Assembly: GCA_009746045.1 (NCBI GenBank)
Contig: RPFO01000026.1
Location: 4,496,820 to 4,560,819, forward strand
From: Mesostigma viride
Taxonomy: Eukaryota; Streptophyta; Mesostigmatophyceae; Mesostigmatales; Mesostigmataceae
DNA length: 64,000 nucleotides
Reading direction: 5' to 3'
Positions 31,001 through 42,000 of this stretch are shown in pieces. Position 1 is the first letter of the stretch; each line of letters starts with the position of its first letter. The notes beneath the pieces are model-generated. The model did not search any database, was not told the origin of the DNA, and saw only the letters and a program-made list of their open reading frames with translations. A program made the position numbers and the translations under genes.

Positions 31001-34000
31001 TGGCGGCTTCTGCATTCATGAAGGTGTTAAAACAACACTCACACACTCACACACTCACACACTCACACACTCACACACTCACACACTCACACACTCACAC
31101 ACTCTCACACTCACACACTCACACACTCACACACTCACACACTCACACACTCACACACTCACACACTCACACACTCACACACTCACACACTCACACACTC
31201 ACACACTCACACACTCACACACTCACACACTCACACACTCACACACTCACACACTCACACACTCACACACTCACGCACTCACGCACTCACGCACTCACGC
31301 ACTCACGCACTCACGCACTCACGCACTCACGCACTCACGCACTCACGCACCCACCCACTCACTCACCCACTCACTCACGCACTCACGCACTCACTCACTC
31401 ACTCACTCACTCACTCACTCACTCACTCACTCACTCACTCACTCACTCACTCACTCACTCACTCACTCACTCACTCACTCACTCACTCACTCACTCACTC
31501 ACTCACTCACTCACTCACTCACTCACTCACTCACTCACTCACTCACTCACTCGCACACACGCACAGACACACACACATACACACACGCACAGACGCACGC
31601 ACATTTCTACCAACCCACTTCCATCCCCCGTTAACCCACCCCCACCCTCCTTCACTTTCTCGCAGGTTCTCCACCAGCTCCACAAGCGCAGCGTGGCCGC
31701 GCTGTCTGCCGCCCTGCAGCAAGCGCGCGCGACCCTCGAGCAAGGGGGCGGCGGTGGCGGTGGGGATGCCAGCAGCGGGTTGACGGCCGCCAGCCGTAGT
31801 GGAGCCAAGGGCCCCGGGAACGCCCGCCTGCAGCAGGTATGTGTTTGACTATGAAATTCTTGGAAATGGTGGGAAGAAGCAGCGCGTTCAGGCAAACCGA
31901 GGTCCTTCATGGGCCTCTGGCCTGATGTTTGGAACATGTCGCCGGCACGCATGCCGGCAGATGGGTGAAAGGTGCTTCCAACATAGTAGTGTTTTTGTTC
32001 ATAGGCAACTGGTTAGCAGGCATGCAGGCATAGGAAGGGCGAGGGTGATTGCCCAGTGCCTTCTGCCTCTCTGCAAAACAGAATATCAGCAAAAAATATA
32101 CATCTGTGGAGGAGAAATCGTAAGCTACGCTGGATGCAACGAATAGGCGCGGGGCCGTTGGAACACGGCATCGAGTCCTCTGGGTACTATTGTTTAGGGT
32201 TGTACTCCTGTTTTACCCTAAACAGAGGACGGTGGGTACTAGTCCCCGCGCGCTCATTGCATACTCATACGTCTGTGGTTGCTTGATTGTTGTTGCTTAC
32301 CTTTCTGGCCCCTGCCCCTTGTCCCACCCACCCACCCACCCACCCTCACCACCCACCCAACCCCACCGCAGCTGCTTCTGAACCTGCTGACCAGCCGTGC
32401 GTCCGACGCGGCATCCCCCAACAACTTGACCGCCATCTGCAAGGCCGTGCTGCAGGTGAGGCATGCGCCCCCAGGCCCTTGTGCTGCACATGAGGGGCGT
32501 CCTTGATTACCAATAGCCCATCATCAGGCTAGTGGTAGTTGGAGCACCCCAGCTGATCAGAATTGATGATGCTGCAGGTGAGGCACCCGCCCTAGCCCCC
32601 TTGTGCTGCACGTGAGGCACTCATGTCACGTGGTTGATGGTTGGACGGGTGATACCAGCATACGGATGACTGGATGGATGGATGGCTGCAGGTGTGTGCC
32701 CGAGTAAGGCACCAGGGGAGCTTCGGCATCCCCTATACGACCCTAGTAAACACGGTACATGGTACTTCCATTCCCATGTTTAAAGTAATTGTGAACTTGG
32801 TATTGGCTCATCATCTTAGCAGATCCTACTGCTGTAAATTCCGTCTTACTAGTTTCTACTACAGTTGTACAAGATTACTTTACTGAAAATTCGAATCCGG
32901 GTTCTCGTTATCTTAAACTAGGTAACAACTGGGTATAGGGGTGTTTCCTGATAAGGCTGTTTTCTTGGGCGGGCATGCAACCATGCCGCCACGAGGCCCA
33001 GCGCCCACACCATCGAGACAGGCAGCGCAGACGGCTGGGCATTGCTCCCTCGCTGGCCCTGCGCACACGCTTTTTTTGTATCGAGCCCATGGTGTTGCAT
33101 TGTACAAGGAGTCGTGACGCATTATCCAAGGTGCCGCATGGGGGAGCAGATGCCTGGGCGCGGGTGAATCATCCCAGAGGTCATGGTAACGTTGTGTGGC
33201 AACCTGAGTACAGTAGCAACGGGATACGTTGGGTCATGGTTTAGGGTTTAGGGTTTTATTGTCACCGATATGGTCTGGGTATCGTGACAGACATGGTCGG
33301 CGTATTGTCACCGATATGGTCTGGGTATCGTGACAGACATGGTCGGCGTATTGTCACCGATATGGTATGGGTATCGTGACAGACATGGTCGGCGTATTGT
33401 CACCGATATGGTCTGGGTATCGTGACAGACATGGTCGGCGTATTGTCACCGATATGGTCTGGGTATCGTGACAGACATGGTCGGCGTATTGTCACCGATA
33501 TGGTCTGGGTATCGTGACAGACATGGTCGGCGTATTGTCACCGATATGGTCTGGGTATCGTGACAGACATGGTCGGCGTATTGTCACCGATATGGTCTGG
33601 GTATCGTGACAGACATGGTCGGCGTATTGTCACCGATATGGTCTGGGTATCGTGACAGACATGGTCGGCGTATTGTCTCCGATATGGTCTGGGTATCGTG
33701 ACAGACATGGTCGGCGTATTGTCACCGATATGGTCTGGGTATCGTGACAGACATGGTGATCATGGACGTGTGCTGGATACATTCACAGACATGTGCTGGA
33801 TGTATGCTGGATATGTGCTGGGCATGGTCACAGGTATGGCCATGGACATTTGCCTACTTTAATGTTAATGGATGTGTTGGTGGATATTCTCACAGCTACG
33901 GTCACCCATGCTTTGCGGCGGGCAGGATGAGGCGCTGTCCAAGGGCATCAGTGGTTGATGTGACGGTCAATTGACGGATGCATGCCGGATGAGTGCAGGA

Positions 34001-34287
34001 TATTTGCTCAATGTGTTACGAATCTCTTCCGTACCACCGCAGGGCAGTGCGCTGCCAAACATGGGACATGGAATGGATGGGTGTATGCATGCCAGACGTG
34101 TGCCGCATAACTGCTAGTAGGACCACAGGACGAGGCGCTGCCCGACACGTGAGTGTAATAGAATCGACGCATGTGTGCCGGATGTGTGCCTATTTGCTGG
34201 CACAACCACAGGACGAGGCGCTGTCGAATGACATTGAGACGCTCATGGCCTACCTTCTGGCGTACGCGTGGGAGCAGTTCTCCAAGG
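25056..34287 (+). CDS. Unidentified large helical protein with long disordered insert, seven-exon chain
   Basis: Seven exons join in phase: 25056-25097, 25759-25949, 26484-26823, 28012-30579, 31666-31836, 32372-32455 and 34212-34287. All have GT-AG borders. Helical segments include VDLFCSFLQETYSLEELFFF, LSHCLAVTRAIFGGGRLADR, FLQVLLVLFHATTPD, LLVGQLARVCSLYTERLLS, VLHQLHKRSVAALSAALQQA, LLLNLLTSRASDAASPNN and DEALSNDIETLMAYLLAYAW. The 2568-nt exon codes for about 800 disordered residues rich in Gly, Ser, Pro and Arg. They include SPKRG, SPRRG and repeated SRERS/SVERS motifs like an RS domain. This pattern suggests an armadillo/HEAT-type scaffold, but I do not recognise the family. The last exon ends in phase 1, so more exons follow that I could not locate. 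Confidence 0.7.
26100..26300. repeat. Imperfect repeat GTTAGGTCAGGTGTAGGG
   Basis: Short G/T-rich units of the type TATAGTTAGGTCAGGTGTAG repeat between the donor-copy array and the next acceptor in the intron 25950-26483. Confidence 0.6.
27036..27905 (+). repeat. Minisatellite whose unit contains a 3' splice site
   Basis: More than 25 copies of a roughly 31-bp unit have the core TTTTTGCAGTATATTTGTGC followed by TCATTTTCCCAATG or TCATGTTTCCCATG. Each unit has a T-rich tract and CAG, so each resembles an acceptor. The array lies just before the acceptor of the 2568-nt exon. All three plus frames stay open across most of it, giving false 260-317 residue ORFs. Confidence 0.95.
31034..31560. repeat. 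Compound microsatellite (CACACT)n, (CACGCACT)n, (CACT)n
   Basis: About 525 bp of CA-rich repeat shift in composition from left to right, within the intron 30580-31665. The HTLTHS-type ORF is an artefact except for its last part, which is the real exon 31666-31836. Confidence 0.95.
33243..33765. repeat. 46-bp dimeric minisatellite, about 11 copies
   Basis: Near-perfect 46-bp units are each built of two related 23-bp halves, one starting TATTGTCACCGATATGG and the other TATCGTGACAGACATGG. The copies are almost identical, so the array is young. It begins right after a short TTTAGGG run (33238-33259) and lies in the intron 32456-34211. Confidence 0.95.
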
Positions 34288-34751
34288 GTGAGTGACAATG
34301 TGACAGGTGGCAGCGCTCCTAGGATATGTGGGGGAGATTTTCCCAGCGGGCAATCCTCCAGGGGTGAGTGGGCACAGGTTTCCAAAGGTGGGCGGGGCCT
34401 GTTTTCCAAGGGAACATGGGGACAATTTTTGAAGGGTCTGGGGGGCCAATATTGGGATGGCGATTTGGGCCAACTTTTCCCGGGTAAATGGTCGCAGTGC
34501 AAGGGCTACAGCGTGATCTTCCTTGGTGAGTGACATGTGGCATTTGCTGGGCCACCGCGCTTATTGCCTGGGATGCACATGCAGAAACTACAACCAAGGT
34601 ACTGTTCGTATCAAGAGTGGCTGCTGCCCATTGCTGGGCTTTTGCTTTATGGGCTGGAATGGTTTGGGTGGGCTCTGCCACGGTGGCGTTGTCAGTATGT
34701 AGTATTATGAAGCGTTAGCCAAGTACAGTTAGCACATTGCATACACACCAC

Positions 34752-34885
34752 TGTTGTTTGTATGTGTATGTGTGTGTGTGTGTGTGTGCGCGTGTATGTG
34801 CAAGTTTGTATGGTCGTTTGGGGGGTGGGGGTGGGGGTGGGGGTGGGGGTGGTGGGGTGGGGGTGGGTGGGGGGGGGGGGGGATG
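34752..34885. repeat. GT and G-rich microsatellite
   Basis: A GTGT tract is followed by GGGGGTGGGGGTG units and a run of G. Confidence 0.85.
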
Positions 34886-35789
34886 GAGCTGTTAGTGTGT
34901 TGCAGGGAGCTGGAGATGAATTGACAGAACAAATGTTCAGCTGTACTATGTAATCTAAGTTTGACAGTTGATGCTCGGAATGAGCCGGCGCAAAATAGTA
35001 AACCACGACCTTCTCTAGTGTAGATCAGTTATATGTTGTTTTGATATATAAGAGGCTGGCATGGATGTTGACGGTGTCATGATTTGTTCCTTGGCATCGT
35101 GCTGTGCCTCCTTGTCGCTTCACAGCTGATTCGGAAGCGCCACCGGAAGTCCCTGGGCAGGTCGCGAAGAGGAAAGCTTGAGGAAGGAACCCGAAAAAAC
35201 CCAGAAGTTGGCTCGCGATTTGTGACCAACAGGGTTTCTTGGGCACTATGTCATGTAACACGCGAAAGGGAACGGCTTTATAATAGCTTCACTTGGGAAT
35301 ACTGGTATGCCCCACCATCACCTGTTGCTCGTTGCAAGGTTGATGCAAGCACTCCTGGACCAGATGAAGAACCTTTTCTTTGTAGCATTTCCCTTCGGAA
35401 TTGCAAGCGTTGAGGTGTGCGTGTCCAAGCCAGACTTTGACGCAGAACGAATTATTGACGGCCGGCCAGCCGTGTTCGGAACCCTCTTTGGGGCAGGGTT
35501 CCTCCTCCCCTCAGGACCCGTTTGCTTCCTTGAGTACACCCCACGCTCGGCCGGTGCGTCCAGGCCAGCTCGGCATATATTAAGGCCTTCCAAGGTTTGT
35601 AGGGATTGTCAGTGTCGCTCGTCCACGCATGATTGACGAAGAAGTGGGCTGCCATGCAAGCATTATCCTGAAGGGCTTGAGTACTGACGTTTCTGCATGG
35701 CCGCCATGCATGTGCGGCCAGTTGCTAGACAGGTGAAAAACCACTTAAACAAGGTTAAAATTTTTTCCCTAGCTTGATTATTATTGAGC

Positions 35790-36450
35790 GGTTACACTAC
35801 TGCCGGCCTGGCTCGTCTGCCATTATTTTAGAAGACAGTAAATGCATGCACTTGATCACAACCCGGACAAGGATTAGTTCTATCAATGTAAGTAAGTACT
35901 TGCGTGTCATGCACATGGGCATGCTACGAGTACTATGCTAATCTCATCAGAAAATAATTACACGAATTGTTCCTTATTGAATGCAGGCTGCGGGCAGCTA
36001 GGGACATGCAGATATGCATATACTCCCTGGCTTAATTTTGTAAGTACGTTCTTATGATTATATATAATTCGTTGTCTCACTTCATATAATTCGATCAATT
36101 GTATAATAGTTGTCTCACTTCATGTATTGAGAGCTAGAGGATTATATTCCTCACCACTAGACACTCCCGGCCAGTTAGGCTAGGAAACCATGCACGCCCT
36201 GATCAAGCATGCGAGCTGTTTCCGGCAAGCCCCGCCGTCTATAGGTCATCTAGTCGCTCTACACGTAAGCCAGCCATAATTTAATTCAATGCACAAGGCT
36301 AGCTATAGCTACACATTTCCATCTCCATTCATATTCATCATCCTGAACGACTCGAAAATGCGGACAAGAGAACGGCAGGCTCGAGCTACCTGCCATGGTC
36401 TGGAGTCGCCCGGTCGTTTCTGGCCTGCGCTGAGTGTCTCCTTGATATTC
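35790..36450. repeat. Mosaic dispersed repeat shared with the right end of the window
   Basis: Segment 35880-35965 matches 61945-62035 in inverted orientation. Segment 36153-36300 matches 59880-60032 in inverted orientation. Segment 36405-36440 matches 63050-63085 directly. A shorter match links 35800-35850 and 61838-61880. The mixed orientations suggest scrambled fragments of one repeat family, perhaps the non-coding part of the retroelement at 61.4-64 kb. Confidence 0.6.
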
Positions 36451-37754
36451 CTGGGCGCGCATGCATGTACGTGGTCATTGAGTTGTCTCACACACAAAAT
36501 TGATCTAGCTAGCTACCATTTGATTTCACGGACCATCTTCTAGCTCTTGATCGATGATCGGCACTACTTATAGCACCGGCCACGTTATGAAGCATGCAGA
36601 CCTAGCTAGCTCCAACCGCGGCATCGAATCCAAATCCTTTGTGTATAGGCATTCAAAGCTCATGCAAATGGTTATGTTCATGCATATAGTTGTCTACATG
36701 AATGCGCCATGTCAAGCTGTCGGTTGTTAAATAAACTACAAGCAACCTAGTATATATGCCGCTCGGGACTCACAGGGCCGCAGCTAGGGCGCTCAGCAAA
36801 TAGACTTGTGCATGCATGCATAAGTACTGCCCCAAGCTCCTATGCATATGTGTGACACTGGCCAGGCTTGCCACCAGTTCATACCATAGAAGAAGTCACA
36901 AAAGCAACTGCCATGATCAGTGACATGGATGGGGCATATAACACTAGCTAGACATCTCCAGCTAGGAGATGGAGATTAATCAATTGGAGGTTAATCTCCA
37001 GTTAGGGCACACCAAAGCAGGCAAACCTTCCCATGTCCTCGCTTCAAAATTGCCAGAAACGCTGCTATTCATGTGAAATAGTTTGGTACCATACCTGATT
37101 ACGCTGCTATTCATGTGGTCCGATCGTATCCATGGTTTGAAATACATGTGTGCCCAGCTGTACAGGCACACCAATATTTGTTTGGATATCTTCCTCTTCC
37201 AAATTCCAGGCCAGGAGGTTAGGACATCTCCCTTCGGATCTTCCCCGCCAGAAACAACATGACACCTGGGGTGTCCATCATAGTGGAGCCCAAACGCCCT
37301 TACCATTGTGAAACAGTTTGGCAGCTGATGGTACAAGCTCACCATATATGTGCCAGCAGGACTCGCATATGTGCATTACTCCTTAAAGCACATCTATTGC
37401 TCAAGCAGTTATGTGCCAACCCCATTCGCAGGATGACACTTCCGCGAGCAGTTTTAGATGCCAGGCCTGTGCACCACACAGGCAGACTGCTATTACACCA
37501 AGGTGCCCTTGCGTTCTTCTCCCTGCCACGACGAGCTTATCCAGGCCACTTGAGCAAATCCAGGCTTGATTACATCCAGGTCAGGCCACAGTGTGAGGCT
37601 GACAGTCCCCGCGGGCCCATGAAGCTGTAGAGCCATTAGTAGAAATACTGGCGATGTTCCCACGTCTTGTGTCGAGAATAATACAACTTCTACCCCTCTT
37701 ACTACTCCCTATCCTTCTACTTTCCCATCCATCCTCTTCGCTCTCCTTTGCCCC

Positions 37755-37960
37755 TTGGTTGCCCAAACCGTTGCCCCCCTGAGCCCCCTTGCCCCCCTTG
37801 CCCCCCTGGGCCCCCTTGTCCCCCTTGCCCCCCTTGCCCCCCTTGCCCCCGTTGCCCCCCTTGCCCCCCTTGCCCCCCTTGCCCCCCTTGCCCCCCTTGC
37901 CCCCCTTGCCCCCTTGCCCCCTTGCCCCCTTGCCCCCCTGGCCTCCCTTGCCCAGACCAC
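37755..37960. repeat. C-rich minisatellite (CCCCCCTTG)n
   Basis: About 20 units of nine or ten bases, C and T on the plus strand. The PPLPPLPP and GGKGGKGG ORFs are artefacts. Confidence 0.9.
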
Positions 37961-38381
37961 CCCCTCCCCCCAAAAAATTGTCTTCTGCTAGGCCATCACC
38001 CCGACGCTTGGGATCCAATCTTCAAGGATTGTTGAGGTTCTCCGAGACAGCTTGCCTCAATGTCCGAAAGCCCCCAGGCCATGCAGAGCTTTCCGTGGTG
38101 CGCTGACGTGCGCGTGCCATAGGGGGGCTGTCGGCTCCCCGTGTTCCCCAGGAGTGGGGCGGCCAGAGTCGCCAGCCCCCCAAACATGGCCAGAAGGCAC
38201 GCCTCCCATCAAACATGCCTTATGGCCATCCTGTGATGCTGGTGGTGACGGTGGCGGCGGTTGCGGCTGTGGCTGTGGCGGCCGCTGCACCTGCTGCTGC
38301 TGCTGCATGCGCCCATGAAGTCCTAGTGGTAGACCTGCCGGTTTCTCTACATCCGGAGGACTGTGCTTCCCTTCCCAGAAC

Positions 38382-38520
38382 CTGAATGTCAACGATGCCC
38401 GCAACCCTGTGTTTTTTACCGCCATCAACCAACCCTCCATGAAGGTGACACCTGTGCTGAAGTCATCACTTGCCACCTTTACGGGGGTGGCCAGCGCTCT
38501 GGTCGTTCAAAGCATGGCCG
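38382..38520 (+). CDS. Possible isolated exon, unidentified
   Basis: A strong acceptor (CTTCCCTTCCCAG) at 38369-38381 precedes an open frame reading NLNVNDARNPVFFTAINQPS and then KVTPVLKSSLATF. The minus strand is also open here, so the strand is uncertain. It could be a late exon of the unidentified plus-strand gene. The donor was not identified. Confidence 0.25.
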
Positions 38521-38879
38521 TCCCCACCTCCCCTTACAGGCAGGCCACAACCCGTTGTACAGGCTGGGCTCCAGCTGCATCGGGCAACTGGTCAGCAAAC
38601 CAGACTACTTCAGGCTCCCTTTCACAAGTTCGCGTCAGGGTCCCAAGGGGGTCATGGACTCGCCATGGTCCCTGTCTGCAGGCTGGCCATACCCCTTTCT
38701 CAGAGGTTCCCCTCCAGGTCGATCGGGTACCTGACAAAGCAAACCAGAGTTCTCAAGCTCCCTTTCTACAGGCTTGCATCCCGGTCGATGGGTATTGACA
38801 ACTTGTCATGGACCCCTCGTGACGACTCAGAAGCAATTCCTTGAAAGATTTGCCTCCAGGAGCTAGGGGATCAAGCAAT

Positions 38880-39035
38880 ACCCATGCTCCTATCCTGCAG
38901 GCTGGCCCTCCTATTCGCAGGTTGGCCCTCCCATTGGTGGGTTGGCCCTCCTATTCACAGGTGTGCTGGCCTTCCTATTCACAGGTTGGCCCTCCTAGTG
39001 GCGGGGGTGCCCTCCTATTCACAGGTTGGCCTCCA
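38880..39035 (-). repeat. Tandem copies of the malic enzyme stop-codon region
   Basis: Downstream of the malic enzyme stop (minus strand, stop at 39019-39021), a phrase read on the plus strand as CTCCTATTCACAGGTTGGCC recurs near 38972, with variants near 38909 and 38949. The original at 39013-39032 contains the last codons and the stop. The copies therefore repeat the coding end plus stop into the 3' flank. Confidence 0.75.
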
Positions 39036-42000
39036 GGTGCATGGGGATCATGGACTCATCATACCGTGGCTCGTACATGTGCGTGCGCACGTGCGCGCAC
39101 AGCTTCTCCTTGGGCGGCACGGGGACCTCGTTGAGCCCCTCGAGCCGTGCCTGGTGCATGACCGCGGCGGCAACGATCACGCTCACGTCGCGCACTTTGT
39201 TGACCGAGGGGAAGAGCACGCCGGCCTTCACGTCAGCATCGGTCTGGTAGAGCGCAAGAGCGCGCGCAGCCGCAATGAACATCTTGTCGGTCACGCGGCG
39301 CGCGCGCGCCAGCACCACGCCCATGCCGACGCCTGCGAGGCATGTTCACAGATGGGGTTCAAAAGAGAGGATGTGGTTGGTAATGGGAAGGAAGGGGGAG
39401 TAAGTAAAGTACTAGGGTGCCGTGTTGGGGCCATGTCACAAGTAGTATGCCAGCCTCAATAGACAAAATCTAAAAGATAACAAAATGCATCTGAATATGC
39501 CCTGGGGGGGAAGGATGAAGGAGTTACCAATGATCAGGGAAGGGAGGCAAGGGGGGAGAGTTCAGGCACGGCGACAAGGGGGAGCGTTAAATGGCAGGAC
39601 CTGGGGGGGTGGGGGTGGGGGGGGATCGAGACCCAGGGATAGCTGAGAATCAAGCTTGCAAAGTCCAACCTTGCAAAGTCCAAGAAATGTTCGCCCAAGG
39701 ATTGCACGCCCAAGAAATGCGCGGTCTCTTGCTGGTCAACAAGACACGGGAGGCTGCAGCTTTGGCGCAAAGGGAATGCAAACCGTGGCACAAACTCAGT
39801 TCACCTGACCAGGGACCGCACATGAATTCCAAACACCAGCCATCTTGCCCTGCGCCGCATGCACACGCGGCGCAACCTGCACGCATGAGTCCCTACATAC
39901 ACCGGCCGTGCATGCCCACTCCCTTAAAGAGAATCTCACGGTTGCTTACCGGGGAAGATGACATGCTGTTCCCCTGAGCCACGCTCACCCACACCCACAC
40001 CCACTCTAAACCCCCGACCGAAATGCCCACCCATAACGCCCAAACGACATGCCCACCGTACAACGCCCAACGACCCTACAATGCACAACTTCTGTCCCCC
40101 AGAAGATGACGGTCGCTCACCCGGGAAGATGAACATGTTATTGCCCTGCATCGGGTACACCATGTGCCCCTCGTACTCAAACGGCGGGTACGGCGACCCC
40201 GACGCGAATATCGCCTTCCCCTTGGACCACCGCATCGCGTCCTCGGCAGTGATCTCGCTATTCGCGGTCGGGTTCGAGAGCGGGAAGATGATCGGAGCGT
40301 CGCAGTTCTCGCACATGGCCTCCACGATCTCCTTTGTGAACGCGGCCGCCTGGCCCGAGAGCCCCATGAGCGCGTTCGGCCGGATCTTCTTGACCATGCT
40401 GAGGATGTCCAGCCCCTCGAACTTGGTCGTGTCGGAGCGCGCAAACTGTTTCTTGTGGTCGGCCAGGTGGGACCGCTGGGCCGTGATGTGCCCCTGCGAG
40501 TCGAGCATGTAGATGCGGGCACGCGCCTCATCCTCGGGCAGACCTTCCTCCATGATGAGGGACACGATCGTGTTGGCCACGCCCACAGCCGCGCTCCCCG
40601 CGCCGAAGAAGAGGATGCGGAGGTCGCTCATCTTGGTGCCTTGGGAGCGCGCGGCGTTGAGGAGGCCTGACGCGATGACCGCGCCCGTTCCCTCTGGGGG
40701 TGGGGAAGATGGCATGAGAAGTTGAGAAGAAGAGAGGTGGGATGACATGAAATAGCATTATAATTAGCATTATGAATGAAAGGACAACAAATTGTGAATG
40801 AAAAGACAACAAAATGAGACGAACTGAATTTCACTGATATGGAATAAATACATGAAATGAAAGGGGACATTAGAAGAGGAGGCTGGGGACAGGGGGGCTC
40901 AATGTTGATTGGGTGGGGGTGGGCGACATGGGGGACGGGGTGTGGCCTGGGAGAGGTGGGAGAGGTGGGGTGGGGATGGGGATTTCGTTGGGGGGGAGGA
41001 GGCACAGGTGGGCAGGGGCAGGGGCAGTAGGTGGGTAAGTGCTGATAAGGGTGCCAGACATGGATATAGGGACAGGGGCAAGCAGCAGATAACGAGCATG
41101 GCTTAGTCTACGTGCTTTTAGTAAATTAATGGCATCCCCCCATATTGCTTCAACTCGCGCAGTCCTCTACCTTTTCCTGCCATCGTGGAGTTGGTGTTTG
41201 AAAAATTAAGACGCTTCAGCTTAGTGGTCGTCCACAGATATCCCAACGCACTGGACAGTAGCAAACTCGCGTCAACCCACGGATGTGCATGCCCTCTGAA
41301 AAAATGCTCCCGATCACATCATCCCGACTAGGGTGTCCATCACCAACCCCAGCCAGCATAAGACCCAGTAAGCTGTCCGCCCACCCCATTAACACTGCGC
41401 ATACAGCCCCTTTTGAAGCCCATTCACGGCCCATTTTTAAAGCCCACATTTAGCCAAATCACAGACCATTTATACCTCATTCATAGCCCACATACAGCCA
41501 ATTGTGGGTTTAGGGTTTAGGGTTTAGGGTTTAGGGTTTAGGGTTTAGGGTTTAGGGTTTAGGGTTTTAGGGTTTAGGGTTCACAGCCCATGTATAGGCC
41601 CCCTAAAGCCCACGTAAAAGCCCACTCCACGCCACGTAAAAGCCCACGATGAATATCCCATGGTCACGCGCCCACTCACGAATGTCGTCGTTGAACACAC
41701 GGTACTTGTCGCGGTGCCGCTCCAGCACGCTCATCGCCTTATCGGTCTTAAAGTCCTCAAACTGGACGAGGCAGTGGGGCCACTTGTCCATGACCGCGGC
41801 CAGAAACTCATCGACGACCGCGTAGTACGCGTCCCCGTCCAGCCGCGTGTGCCGCGAGCCCAAGTACAACGGGTCCGCGAGCGTCTCGTCCCGGTCCGTC
41901 CCCACGTCCAGCATGCAAGGGAGCGTGCGGGAGGGGTGGAATCCGCCCCCAGCGATGTAGAGCGACAACTTGCCCGCACAGATGGGCATGCCATTGATCC

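Larger units (their letters stand above)
34288..37700. other. Region without a confirmed gene
   Basis: The 3' end of the unidentified gene should lie here or beyond, but no exon could be joined. Small ORFs at 35084-35413 and 35307-35636 read as protein in part (LMQALLDQMKNLFFVAFPFG) but overlap in different frames. From 35700 to 37000 the sequence is AT-rich, with many CTAGCTAG and GCATGCAT words and the dispersed repeat described separately. Confidence 0.35.

Noticed and set aside
33243-33765. CRISPR-like array
   Set aside because: The repeats are directly adjacent without unique spacers, there are no cas genes, and the host is eukaryotic.
40076-40670. Arg/Ser-rich and other alternative ORFs over the malic enzyme exon
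   Set aside because: The malic enzyme frame explains the sequence and joins in phase to the other exons.
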